From: Nitrospiraceae bacterium
GTDB taxonomy: Bacteria > Nitrospirota > Nitrospiria > Nitrospirales > UBA8639
Direction of reading: 5' to 3'
Length of the DNA: 64,000 bases
Assembly (NCBI GenBank): GCA_020632595.1
Contig: JACKFF010000015.1
Coordinates: 18,271 to 82,270, forward strand
Shown here: positions 32,985 through 40,770 of the stretch, one piece after another
Layout: the number at the start of each line of letters is the position of its first letter
Numbering within the stretch: the first letter of the stretch is position 1
Made by a program: the position numbers and the translations under genes
Notes under the pieces: model-generated
The model's database searches: none
Seen by the model: the letters and a program-made list of their open reading frames with translations, nothing else
Told to the model about the DNA's origin: nothing

Positions 32985-33458
32985 TTACCCGGTAATCCAA
33001 TGCCAGAATTCGACGTACCAGGGGGTGCCGCCGTCTTCCACAATCGTCTGGACCACAAACGGCATGTGATGCCCTTCCGAGTCGCCGACGTCCATGCGCC
33101 TGGCCTGGCCCTGATTATCGACCAGGATGAAATTATCCTTGGTAATCGTGGGCGCGACCATCGCATAGGTTTCTCCCGTCGGCGTGACGAGGGCTTTGGG
33201 GGCCAGGTGCTCTTCCTTTTCCAGGTTCAGCAGGTTGCCGACTTTCTTTTGTAATTCTTCCGAAGACATCACGGTGCCACCCAGTTCGGCCTGCAATGGA
33301 TCGGGGTTGCCGGTTGTCGCCAGGGTGACCAAGGCCTCTGACGCTTTTCCCATGACGGCCGCTGGTAATTCGTTCGCGAAGGCGGGGGCTGCGACTGGCA
33401 GTGTCAACGCTGTTATGATGGCGAGTGTCGATTGGTTAAATGTTTGTGTGACGTTCAT
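32985..33458 (-). CDS. exported protein, unknown
   Basis: A 157-residue protein with a signal peptide (MNVTQTFNQSTLAIITALTL...APAFA). The mature part contains TPTGETYAMVAPTITKDNFI and MDVGDSEGHHMPFVVQTIVE. It has no Cys and no membrane segment. AAAGGAGG precedes the ATG at 33458 by 9 bases. The family is not recognised. Its last third is duplicated 1.1 kb away at 31748-31992. The next gene upstream on the same strand is an FG-GAP repeat protein; co-transcription is possible but the gap is about 210 bases and contains a repeat. Confidence 0.75.
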   Translation of the reverse strand: MNVTQTFNQSTLAIITALTLPVAAPAFANELPAAVMGKASEALVTLATTGNPDPLQAELGGTVMSSEELQKKVGNLLNLEKEEHLAPKALVTPTGETYAMVAPTITKDNFILVDNQGQARRMDVGDSEGHHMPFVVQTIVEDGGTPWYVEFWHWITG

Positions 33459-33528
33459 GATTGTGTTCCTCCTTTAATTGTGGGTTGTTTATTTTGGCTC
33501 TTCAGTGTGGGGGTAGATTTGCCAATGT

Positions 33529-33568
33529 CTCTACCTCCCCTAGCCCCCCCTTACACAGGAGGGGGAAC
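33529..33568. repeat. partial copy of the CTCCTTTGTAAGG repeat
   Basis: TACCTCCCCTAGCCCCCCCT followed by TACACAGGAGGGGGAAC: one arm pair of the repeat that also flanks the methyltransferase gene (48255-48411 and 49600-49730). It lies between two minus-strand genes. Confidence 0.55.
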
Positions 33569-33668
33569 TCGTTTAATATTTTTGTGTCGTTAAATTCTCT
33601 ACACCCCGACTTTTCCCTCCCTGAAAAAAGTTCCTGTCCTAACAAGAAGGGGATTTGTTTTTGTCTTT

Positions 33669-35288
33669 TCATGGTTGTACCCCATCAAGCCTTGCTTCCG
33701 TGTGCTCCTGAATCCTGAGTGTGTGGTTGACCGGGGGATGTTCCATGATGGAGACGGTTCCATCAGGTCGCCGAATGAAGACGTTCTTCACGTCCTTTTC
33801 CGATCCCAGGCCGAAGAACAGGGTCGGGGATTGATCCGACAGCAATCCCACGCTCGTGACGAATTGTTTCGTGTAGGATTTGCCGCTTGTGGTTTCTATG
33901 GTCACCAGAGTCCCTAGCGAGTGCACGCTATCGGGAAGGGCTATGCCGATGCTGTTTGCTGTGGATCGGTTCAGAAAGGCCCGCCCCGGACCGTTCATAT
34001 TGAGCCAGATGACGTCGGGTTTCGTGTCTCCATTCAAATCCGCAATCACCGGCGCTTGTCCGAAGTACGGGTTGGTGAGTCCCAGGTCGTCCACATGGAC
34101 GAAGGTGTTGGTAGGGGATGACGAAACCTGGAGGAACGATTTCCCCGGCAGTTTCCAAACTTTGTGCACCGGCCACTTGATGTAATTCTGGGCCGCCAAA
34201 ATATCGAGGCGTCCGTCCAGATTGATGTCTTCGAAGACCGTTCCCCAGGCAAATCCATAATCCCGTAACCCATAGGCTCCCGTGACATCGGTGAAGACAA
34301 AGTTCCCGTCATTGCGTAACAGGAGCCATTGGGATTCCAATCGCTGACCGTCTTTGAGGTCTCCCCTGAGAAAGTAGTGCGATATGGAGGTGCCGACGTT
34401 GGTAAAGAACAAGTCCTGATCACCATCCTTATCCACGTCTCCCACGGCCAGTCCCATCCAGAATCCGTATCCTGAGTTGGTGGCGATGGGCGTGAAGGTC
34501 GCGTTCCGCTCGTTTTGAAAGATTTCGACTTCGCCTGTGTTCTGCGCCACCACCAGGTCCTGCCAGCCGTCTCCGTCCAAATCGACGAAGACCGACAGAA
34601 ACGTATTTTGTTTCGAGGCGGTGCCGGACGACTGTGTGATATCCGTAAATGTGAGGTCGCCGTTGTTGAGCAGCATGACGTTATGTTTGGCATGGGTCGG
34701 GTCATTGAAGGTGGCGCTCCGAAAGGCCTTCTTGCTGACAAACACGCTGACGTAGAGATCCCCATGCCCGTCATGATTAATGTCGGAGACCGCGATTGTG
34801 AGCGGGACGGCGTCGGGTTCGAGATGGAGCGGAATCTTGCGTTGGGTGAACGTCCCCTGATCGTTAAGGTAGAGAGAGATCCCGTCGTCCCTGGCGATGA
34901 GCAGGTCGGTATCCCCGTCATGATCCATGTCAATCGACGTGGCCCCGTAAGTGGCGATGGTACTGGACAACCCCGATCCCTGGATGCTGTTCACGAGTCG
35001 GCCATCCCGGTAGGTGAGCAAGGCGTCCTCCTGCCCGCCGCCGCCGCCCACAAAGATCTCCATTGTGCCATCCTGGTCCACGTCGATGACGGCGGCTCCG
35101 GAAAATGGATGAGTGAGCTGATCCCACTGATGGACGAATTCCACCGGGATTTCTTCAAATGGCTGAACGGGAATGGGGTCGGCAGCGTGCGTCAATTTTT
35201 CATGTGTCGGGATGCAGGAGGCCGACGTGAGCACGAGTGATGCAACCAGCAATCCCGTTCTCCATAATGCGTTGTGTTTGTGTTTCAT
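33669..35288 (-). CDS. exported FG-GAP/VCBS-repeat protein (CRTAC1-like)
   Basis: A 539-residue extracytoplasmic protein with a signal peptide and possible lipobox Cys (MKHKHNALWRTGLLVASLVL, SASC). The body is a seven-bladed type beta-propeller of FG-GAP repeats, each with a calcium-type loop: DVDQDGTMEI, DMDHDGDTDLL, DINHDGHGDLYV, DLDGDGWQDLVV, DVDKDGDQDLFF, DINLDGRLDIL and DLNGDTKPDVIW. An ASPIC/UnbV-like C-terminal part follows (LGTLVTIETTSGKSYTKQFV). The ATG at 35288 has GGAGTACCC before it. Such proteins bind surfaces or polymers; no partner is known. Confidence 0.88.
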   Translation of the reverse strand: MKHKHNALWRTGLLVASLVLTSASCIPTHEKLTHAADPIPVQPFEEIPVEFVHQWDQLTHPFSGAAVIDVDQDGTMEIFVGGGGGQEDALLTYRDGRLVNSIQGSGLSSTIATYGATSIDMDHDGDTDLLIARDDGISLYLNDQGTFTQRKIPLHLEPDAVPLTIAVSDINHDGHGDLYVSVFVSKKAFRSATFNDPTHAKHNVMLLNNGDLTFTDITQSSGTASKQNTFLSVFVDLDGDGWQDLVVAQNTGEVEIFQNERNATFTPIATNSGYGFWMGLAVGDVDKDGDQDLFFTNVGTSISHYFLRGDLKDGQRLESQWLLLRNDGNFVFTDVTGAYGLRDYGFAWGTVFEDINLDGRLDILAAQNYIKWPVHKVWKLPGKSFLQVSSSPTNTFVHVDDLGLTNPYFGQAPVIADLNGDTKPDVIWLNMNGPGRAFLNRSTANSIGIALPDSVHSLGTLVTIETTSGKSYTKQFVTSVGLLSDQSPTLFFGLGSEKDVKNVFIRRPDGTVSIMEHPPVNHTLRIQEHTEARLDGVQP

Positions 35289-35642
35289 GACGGGTACTCC
35301 TTGGAAAACGGCCTTAGCTTGCTTCATGCCAGGCATTGAATTTTCTTCCCCCCAGTCCATTCAAGAGGAATTTTCGTTACAACCTCCAGCGGGTGTCGCC
35401 AGCAACCATGGACCGATTTCAGGAGCGAAAGGGGAAAGGGACGGAATGCATAATGGCGCTATCCAAGGATGGATGTTGTCTACCCGCAAGAGGGTGTTCT
35501 TGAATGTTTGGTTGTGCAGGTTCGAAGCCTTCGGTACAGTGAATCTCTAGGCATGTTTCCCAGGAAAAAATGGGAATAGTCCGCGGAAGGGAAGAAATGG
35601 CTTATCTGCAGCGGGATCTCGTTGTGTAATTTTTAGGAAAAG
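35289..35642. other. divergent promoter spacer
   Basis: About 350 bases between the FG-GAP gene and the plus-strand dehydrogenase gene. No gene or known repeat seen. Promoters of both neighbours should be here. Confidence 0.45.
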
Positions 35643-36557
35643 ATGGAGGTGGACGTGAAGACCCCAACTGAAAAAATCGGATTTGTGGGGGTGGGGCGGA
35701 TGGGGGCCAATATGGCCCGCCGGCTTCACGATGTGGGTTATCCGGTAACGGCGGTTTTCGATGTGGCCAGCGAAAGGGCGAACAGTCTGGCCAAAGAATT
35801 AGGCTGTGAGGCCGTGTCCACTCCGGGTGAGGTGGCTGCATTATCGAATACGATTTTTACCGTGGTGACGGATGACGTGGCGATGCAGGACATTTTTTCA
35901 GAGGGGCATCCGAAGAGTCTTTTGAAGAATGCCGAAGGTCGATTGTTTGTGAATTGTGCGACGCTTTCTCCTCACATTCACGTGGAACTCGAACAGCGCG
36001 TGGAAGCACGAGGGGGGCATGCTCTGGAGGCATGTATGGCCAGCAGCATTCCTCAGGCGCGTGAAGGCACGTTATACCTCATGTGTGGCGGAAAGCCTGA
36101 AGTCTTCGAGCGGGCCAAACCGGTTTTAACCACCTTGAGTGCTCAGTTACGTCTTATTGGTCCGGCCGGGCAGGCCGCAAAGGTGAAAGCCCTGGTCAAT
36201 ATGGTGATGAATATCAATACCGCCGGTTTGGCGGAGGGCTTAGGCCTTGGAGACGCGCTTGGGCTGGATCTGACGATGTTGCGGGAAGTGTTCAGTCAAA
36301 CCGGAGCGGCATCACGGGTCCTGGAAACCGATGGAGCCGATATGCAACAGCGTGACCACGAATGCTATTTTTCAGTAGCCCACGCCGCCAAAGATTCCGG
36401 CATTGCCTATGCTCTAGCGGAATCCGCCGGACTCACCCTGCCTCTGGCCAAATCGACCTTGGAACAATATCAACGATTGGTGAAGCTGGGAAAAGGGGAA
36501 TTGGATAAATCCGGCATTGCCGAGCTGACCTTTAAAGACCGCTGTTCGCGGGAATAG
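35643..36557 (+). CDS. NAD(P)-binding beta-hydroxyacid dehydrogenase family protein
   Basis: A protein of about 304 residues of the 3-hydroxyisobutyrate/tartronate-semialdehyde reductase group. An N-terminal Rossmann motif GFVGVGRMGANMARRL binds the cofactor, and the all-helical C-terminal domain carries the catalytic lysine in GPAGQAAKVKALVNMVMN. The usual substrate-binding DAPxSGG segment is replaced by EACMASSIPQAREGTLYL, so the substrate may differ from the typical 3-hydroxyacids. GGAGGT within the first codons could also direct translation from a GTG at 35655. It stands alone in its orientation. Confidence 0.85.
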   Translation: MEVDVKTPTEKIGFVGVGRMGANMARRLHDVGYPVTAVFDVASERANSLAKELGCEAVSTPGEVAALSNTIFTVVTDDVAMQDIFSEGHPKSLLKNAEGRLFVNCATLSPHIHVELEQRVEARGGHALEACMASSIPQAREGTLYLMCGGKPEVFERAKPVLTTLSAQLRLIGPAGQAAKVKALVNMVMNINTAGLAEGLGLGDALGLDLTMLREVFSQTGAASRVLETDGADMQQRDHECYFSVAHAAKDSGIAYALAESAGLTLPLAKSTLEQYQRLVKLGKGELDKSGIAELTFKDRCSRE

Positions 36558-36864
36558 GGTCACATTTTTTCTCTTCTTCCCTCGGATCACTGAGGCCATG
36601 GTCATCCTCACCTATTCGGCAACTCGCAACGCTCAGGACCAGGTCCACCGAAGGATTTTGGGGAGCCGTCGCATCGTCCGCCCGGCCAGAGATTCTTCGC
36701 CGCAGGATTAGAATGGCAAGGTACGTTGGAACTACCCCTGAGTAGAACGAAGGATCCCGCCGGGCTGTTGCATCGTCCACCTGGGCACAGATCCTTCGCC
36801 GTGATCTCATGATGACAGGTCGGATGAAGTGAATTGCAGCTACATATTTGACACCTGGAGATGG
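36558..36864. other. spacer with paired repeats
   Basis: About 300 bases between two convergent genes. It holds a pair of dispersed repeats (36648-36819). No gene seen. Confidence 0.6.
36648..36819 (+). repeat. paired dispersed repeat (two copies)
   Basis: Two copies of the short repeat: CGAAGGATTTTGGGGAGC to TTAGAATGGCAAGG (36648-36720), and GAACGAAGGATCCCGCC to CATGATGACAGG (36746-36819). Both have the CAGAnnCTTCGCC core and are about 98 bases apart, in the same orientation. More diverged than the other pairs. Confidence 0.75.
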
Positions 36865-37308
36865 TTAGCCCAGGAGCGTTTTGCCGAATTCCTGTGCTTG
36901 GTGAACCAATTCATCAACGGTTTTTAACGCTTTTCCTACATTTTTCCCTACCGTTTTTCCGGCTTGCTTCGCTGCGCTGCGCACGGTGCTTTTAGCCTTT
37001 CGAGTTTTCTTCTGAATGGTTTTTTTCGCTGAAGACACTTTCTGCGCCCCTTCCTTTTTCAATTGGCTCACGGTTTTCTTCGCACGTGAGGAGGCCCCGG
37101 CGGTTCGCTTTGTGGCCGTTTTCTTGGCTTTGGAGATGGTGCTCTTTGCTTGTTTGGTTGCGGTCTTGGCTTTTTTGACTCCGGTTTTGGCCGCTGCCTT
37201 GGCTTTCTTAGCGACGGTCGCTGATTTTTTCTTTGCTGCTGACTTAACCTGAGAGGCTTTCTTGGATGCTTTTCTCGCCGTGCTCTTTACCGCTTTTTTA
37301 ACAGCCAT
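36865..37308 (-). CDS. histone H1-like, lysine/alanine-rich protein
   Basis: A 147-residue basic protein built of KKA/KKS/AKK repeats (KKAVKSTARKASKKASQVKS, AKKKSATVAKKAKAA), resembling the C-terminal tail of eukaryotic histone H1 and chlamydial Hc1-type proteins. It ends in a short non-repetitive helix (KALKTVDELVHQAQEFGKTL). It is expected to bind and compact DNA non-specifically. AAGGAG precedes the ATG at 37308 by 6 bases. No operon partner. Repetitive coding makes the gene prone to length variation. Confidence 0.88.
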   Translation of the reverse strand: MAVKKAVKSTARKASKKASQVKSAAKKKSATVAKKAKAAAKTGVKKAKTATKQAKSTISKAKKTATKRTAGASSRAKKTVSQLKKEGAQKVSSAKKTIQKKTRKAKSTVRSAAKQAGKTVGKNVGKALKTVDELVHQAQEFGKTLLG

Positions 37309-37581
37309 CGAATGCTCCTTTTCTGTAGGTAGAGGTCATTAATTGGATCGTGATAAGTGAAATGTAACCTGGAACAATGGAAATCACAAGTCAAAGACGC
37401 ATCTGGTCATGGGTTTATCGCGCTTCGCGGATGGAAGGCATGCGTCGGTTGAATTCTCGTTGGCTTTTAAACGAATGGATTCGAACGTGCATCAATCGGG
37501 CAAATAAGGAATTCTTTCCTTCTCTCTTCAAAGGCACGGGAGAGGGCGTATAATGGAATAGAGGGTGAAAGAGGGATTTCC

Positions 37582-38184
37582 ATGAAAGTCGGGATGTGGA
37601 GTATTCAGCTCGGAATACTTTTGTTTGTGGTGAGTGGGTGCGCGACATTTTCCTCCTCCCCGTTTTCCACAAACCAGGAAGCGCAGGTGACGGCCGGCGC
37701 CTCGTTTGTTCAAATGGTTCAAGATCCCTCCGCACATATCGGACACATTCTCAAAGTGGGTGGAGTCGTGCTGTCTGCGAAACGTTTTGTGGACCGGACC
37801 GAAGTGATGGTGCTTCAGATCCCTTTAGACAGCGATTCGGTTCCCAAATGGGATCGGACCAAGTCCCAAGGCCGTTTCATTGCCACGCAGCAGCCCTTTC
37901 TTGATCCGGCCACGCTTCCCCCGGGCACTCGCCTCACCATCATAGGAGAAGTCACCGGGCAGGCCTCCGTGCCGGTGGATGAAGAAGAAAAAGTCTATCC
38001 TGTTCTTGCCATTCAGGCCTTGAAAGTGTGGCCGATGATTCCACGAAACACATATGGGTATCGTCCCTATTGGGGGACGTATCCTTACTGGGGTGGGTAT
38101 TGGGGGTGGTATTGGCCGTATTCGGCTTCGGCTTTCGGATATTATGGTCGTGGACATGGGGGCGGAAAACGGTTCCGGCGATAG
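37582..38184 (+). CDS. slp: Slp-family outer-membrane lipoprotein
   Basis: A 200-residue lipoprotein: signal peptide MKVGMWSIQLGILLFVVSGC with lipobox VSGC, so it is lipid-anchored at Cys20. The Slp core follows (FVQMVQDPSAHIGHILKVGG...AKRFVDRTEVMVLQIPLDSD, GRFIATQQPFLDP, TRLTIIGEVTG, YPVLAIQALKVWP). The tail is unusually rich in Tyr, Trp and Gly (YRPYWGTYPYWGGYWG), which is not part of the family core and may face the membrane surface or solvent. Slp is linked to stationary phase and acid stress in enterobacteria; the role here is unknown. Confidence 0.88.
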   Translation: MKVGMWSIQLGILLFVVSGCATFSSSPFSTNQEAQVTAGASFVQMVQDPSAHIGHILKVGGVVLSAKRFVDRTEVMVLQIPLDSDSVPKWDRTKSQGRFIATQQPFLDPATLPPGTRLTIIGEVTGQASVPVDEEEKVYPVLAIQALKVWPMIPRNTYGYRPYWGTYPYWGGYWGWYWPYSASAFGYYGRGHGGGKRFRR

Positions 38185-38279
38185 AGCGCTTTCGTATCCC
38201 TGCTGATTGACTTCAGTTTGGGGAAACGTGCAGAGTATTTTCTCACCCTCATTCACGCTCTTCCTTAAGGAGGTTTTTT

Positions 38280-38579
38280 ATGAAGAAGGTACTATGCTCA
38301 GTACTTTTTGTGTTGTGTGTGGTGGGTTTAGCCGGAGTATCCTTCGCCGGGATGATGGATACCCTAAAAGGGAAGGCCGACGAAACAACAAAGACTTCAA
38401 CTGACGCTCATAAGGGCGTGGACATGACGGGTGCAGCAAAAGAGCAGGCGATTGAAGCCCAGAGTGCCACCAAAAAAGAGGCCGGTGGCATGATGGATCA
38501 ACTCAAGGAAGGGGCCAAGGGAGAAGTGAATAAAACGAAGGAAACCGCCAACGACATGATTGACAATATTGGTAAATAA
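38280..38579 (+). CDS. small exported amphipathic protein (paralogue of 40086)
   Basis: A 99-residue protein with a signal peptide (MKKVLCSVLFVLCVVGLAGVSFA). The mature part is rich in Lys, Glu, Thr and Met and almost free of aromatic residues (MMDTLKGKADETTKTSTDAH, KEAGGMMDQLKEGAKGEVNK). It is likely helical and soluble, with a LEA-like low-complexity character. AAGGAGG lies 7 bases before the ATG. A strong terminator follows. A second protein of the same kind is at 40086-40373, on the other side of chlorite dismutase. Confidence 0.8.
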   Translation: MKKVLCSVLFVLCVVGLAGVSFAGMMDTLKGKADETTKTSTDAHKGVDMTGAAKEQAIEAQSATKKEAGGMMDQLKEGAKGEVNKTKETANDMIDNIGK

Positions 38580-38648
38580 GCTTCCCTGCTAAGTTCTGTG
38601 TTTGGGGATATCTCAAGCAGAAAATTGTAGCGATATTCGACTGTTGCG

Positions 38649-38691
38649 CGGCCTGCCGAAAGTGTACGTCTTTCGGCAGGCCGTTTTTTTT
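38649..38691 (+). terminator. intrinsic terminator
   Basis: Perfect 14-bp stem CGGCCTGCCGAAAG / CTTTCGGCAGGCCG around TGTACGT, followed by eight T. It ends the transcript of the small exported protein gene. Confidence 0.93.
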
Positions 38692-39154
38692 CTCGTGTAA
38701 CAAATAGAAGAGATGAGAGACCACTATCCATGTTTAGGCGTTTGATGGGGGTTTCCCCCCACCCCCTAAATGGTCTTTTCGCCGGCAGGGCCGTAGGCAT
38801 TCAGTCAGAAAGGGAATGTTCGTGAGAGTCCCGACGGTTCTGGAAGTCGTGCTTTTGAAAGGCCGATGGCCGCTGTATCGCCACGGAGCGGACCCACCGC
38901 AGAAGCTACCGTACCGGCATGCTGTTTGTGGTAGCCCCTGCCTTTCTCTGCTGTGGCCTTTCTCCTCATCTCAATATTTCTTCAAAGGTTGTTTTTTCCC
39001 GCGTGCCCGTTCCAAAGTTGACCCGCGTATGTGGTGATTTCCGCTCAACAATTCCTACGGGAAGGTGAGGGAAATCAATCCGGTCATTTGTAACCCGAAA
39101 ATTTCCCATTTGGATGTTTGGAGAGAAGACTCAGGTCGGAAGGAGAGAAAACTT
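38692..39154 (+). other. promoter spacer before chlorite dismutase
   Basis: About 460 bases after the terminator and before cld. It is open in several frames, but none has recognisable content. It should carry the cld promoter; no sigma-54 type element was found. AAGGAGAG lies 8 bases before the cld start. Confidence 0.45.
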
Positions 39155-39919
39155 ATGCCTGTATTACTATCCTGGTTGTGTTTCGCGGTCGTGCAGTTTG
39201 GGTTGTCTGGTGTAAGCTGGGCCGCCGATGCCCCTGTGTTTGGGACGTTTGCCCTTTTTGAGGTGGATAAAGATTGGGGCAGTTTGCCGCAGGAAGAAAG
39301 GCAGAAAGGCGGGGAGGAGGCCAAAGCTGTGCTGGAAGGATTCAAAAGTCAGGTGACCGTGGATGGATATTGGACCTATGGATTGACGACAGAATCCCAT
39401 TTTTTGCTTCGTCTGCATTCCGCCGAACTCAAAGCCAACCAGCAATTACTCACCCACCTTCGGGGTACCGGCCTCGGCCGGCATCTGGATTTGGAGTATA
39501 CGATCAGCGGGGTGACCAAGGGTCTGAATTATGCTCCGGATTTTCCTGATTTGCTGCAACAACTGAAAGGGGCGAAATACGAAGGGGATCCGTCTACTTA
39601 TGCGATTATGATCCCCATCCGGAAAAATGCCGAATGGTGGAACCTGTCCAAAGCGGATCGGGTGGCGCTGATGAAAGAACACACCATTCCCACGGTTGCC
39701 TATTTAAAAACGGTGAAACGGAAATTGTACCATTCCACGGGGATTTCGGATGTGGACTTTCTCACCATCTTTGAAACCAACAATCTGGTGGATTTTAATG
39801 ACCTGGTTATTGCGTTGCGGATGGTTCGTGAGGATACCTTCAATGTTCAGCTCGGAGAGCCGACGATCATCGGCACATTAAAAAACTGGAATGATATTGT
39901 CGACCTTCTTGTGAAATAG
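39155..39919 (+). CDS. cld: periplasmic chlorite dismutase
   Basis: Haem enzyme that converts chlorite to chloride and O2. The 254-residue precursor has a signal peptide (residues 1-23, SWA|ADAP). The C-terminal half is diagnostic: IMIPIRKNAEWWNLSKADRV, MKEHTIPTVAYLKTVKRKLY and HSTGISDVDFLTIFET. By spacing to characterised enzymes, H176 (in MKEH) is the proximal haem ligand and R189 (13 residues later, in TVKRK) is the catalytic distal arginine; both are conserved. The long-chain form with this C-terminal signature is the type known from Nitrospira and from perchlorate reducers. No perchlorate or chlorite pathway genes are nearby, so a detoxification role is inferred. The ATG at 39155 has AAGGAG before it. 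Confidence 0.93.
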   Translation: MPVLLSWLCFAVVQFGLSGVSWAADAPVFGTFALFEVDKDWGSLPQEERQKGGEEAKAVLEGFKSQVTVDGYWTYGLTTESHFLLRLHSAELKANQQLLTHLRGTGLGRHLDLEYTISGVTKGLNYAPDFPDLLQQLKGAKYEGDPSTYAIMIPIRKNAEWWNLSKADRVALMKEHTIPTVAYLKTVKRKLYHSTGISDVDFLTIFETNNLVDFNDLVIALRMVREDTFNVQLGEPTIIGTLKNWNDIVDLLVK

Positions 39920-40085
39920 CCGGATCAGGGCCTGGTGATGGGCCTATCATCCTTGTTTCAACCAACCTTGGCATCAGAGGTGAAAGGATTTGAAAATGCC
40001 AAACATTCGGAGCAGCGTAACTGGTTTTCCCACGGTTTCACATCTTCACCATTCAACCTGTGTGTCTGTTCAAGGAGGGAGTTCT

Positions 40086-40373
40086 ATGAAACGCATCATT
40101 CTGATGTGCGCAGGTGTCGTGTTGCTGTTTGGGATCGGTTCGATTTCGTTTGCGGCCGGGATGGGAGACGAAATGACAGGCAAGACCGGAACGATGAAAG
40201 AAGAGGGCATGAAAAAGGCTGATGACGCCATGGGGGACATGAAGGGAAAGGGCGAAGAGATGTCATCGGACGCCAAAGGCAAGGAGATGTCCGGTAACAT
40301 AAAAGCCCAGGGGAAAGAGAAAACGGGTAAAATGAAAAAGAAACCCATGAAAGAGGAAGAGATGAAAAAGTAA
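40086..40373 (+). CDS. small exported Met/Lys/Glu-rich protein (paralogue of 38280)
   Basis: A 95-residue protein with a signal peptide (MKRIILMCAGVVLLFGIGSISFA). The mature part of Met, Lys, Glu and Gly repeats is like MGDEMTGKTGTMKEEGMKKAD and ends in MKKKPMKEEEMKK. The abundance of methionine (about one residue in six) is unusual and could scavenge oxidants or bind metals (inference). AAGGAGGG precedes the ATG by 7 bases. A strong terminator follows. Confidence 0.8.
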   Translation: MKRIILMCAGVVLLFGIGSISFAAGMGDEMTGKTGTMKEEGMKKADDAMGDMKGKGEEMSSDAKGKEMSGNIKAQGKEKTGKMKKKPMKEEEMKK

Positions 40374-40397
40374 TCCTCATTCCCTTTACCCATCCCT

Positions 40398-40438
40398 AAG
40401 AAGGCCGGCTGTGGACGCACTCTGCAGCCGGCCTTCTT
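40398..40438 (+). terminator. intrinsic terminator
   Basis: Perfect 14-bp stem AAGAAGGCCGGCTG / CAGCCGGCCTTCTT with a 13-base loop, ending in TTATTT. It follows the small Met-rich protein gene. Confidence 0.85.
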
Positions 40439-40770
40439 ATTTGGACACAAAGAGGACCAAAATTGTCACTTTGTTGAATAAAAGATCAGCAGCTTCCACG
40501 TGGGACTCGGTGGAATGTTTCATCTGACAATGTCCAAATTTTGCTGTTCACCATGATGTTTTGTCTGTCAAAAGAAACGCATTCATCGTGCTACTTTTGA
40601 CCGGGACTTCTTCATGAGACGCCATTCAATGCCCCTTTGACCTGACCACTCAAAATAAGAAAGTGGCCTGTGGTATCAGCCATGAAAAGTTCCCGGTGTT
40701 CCCTGATTGCCGAGTATTGTCTCGCCGGGTTCTCATCCGTCTTATCTTTCGGTAAGGAGCACAAATTCAC
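40439..40770 (+). other. promoter spacer
   Basis: About 330 bases after the terminator. No gene or repeat seen. AAGGAGCAC lies 9 bases before the start of the next gene at 40771. Confidence 0.45.

Noticed and set aside
38816..39037. 73-codon frame upstream of chlorite dismutase
   Set aside because: Arg/Pro/Phe-rich composition without domain or ribosome site, and a position where a promoter is expected.
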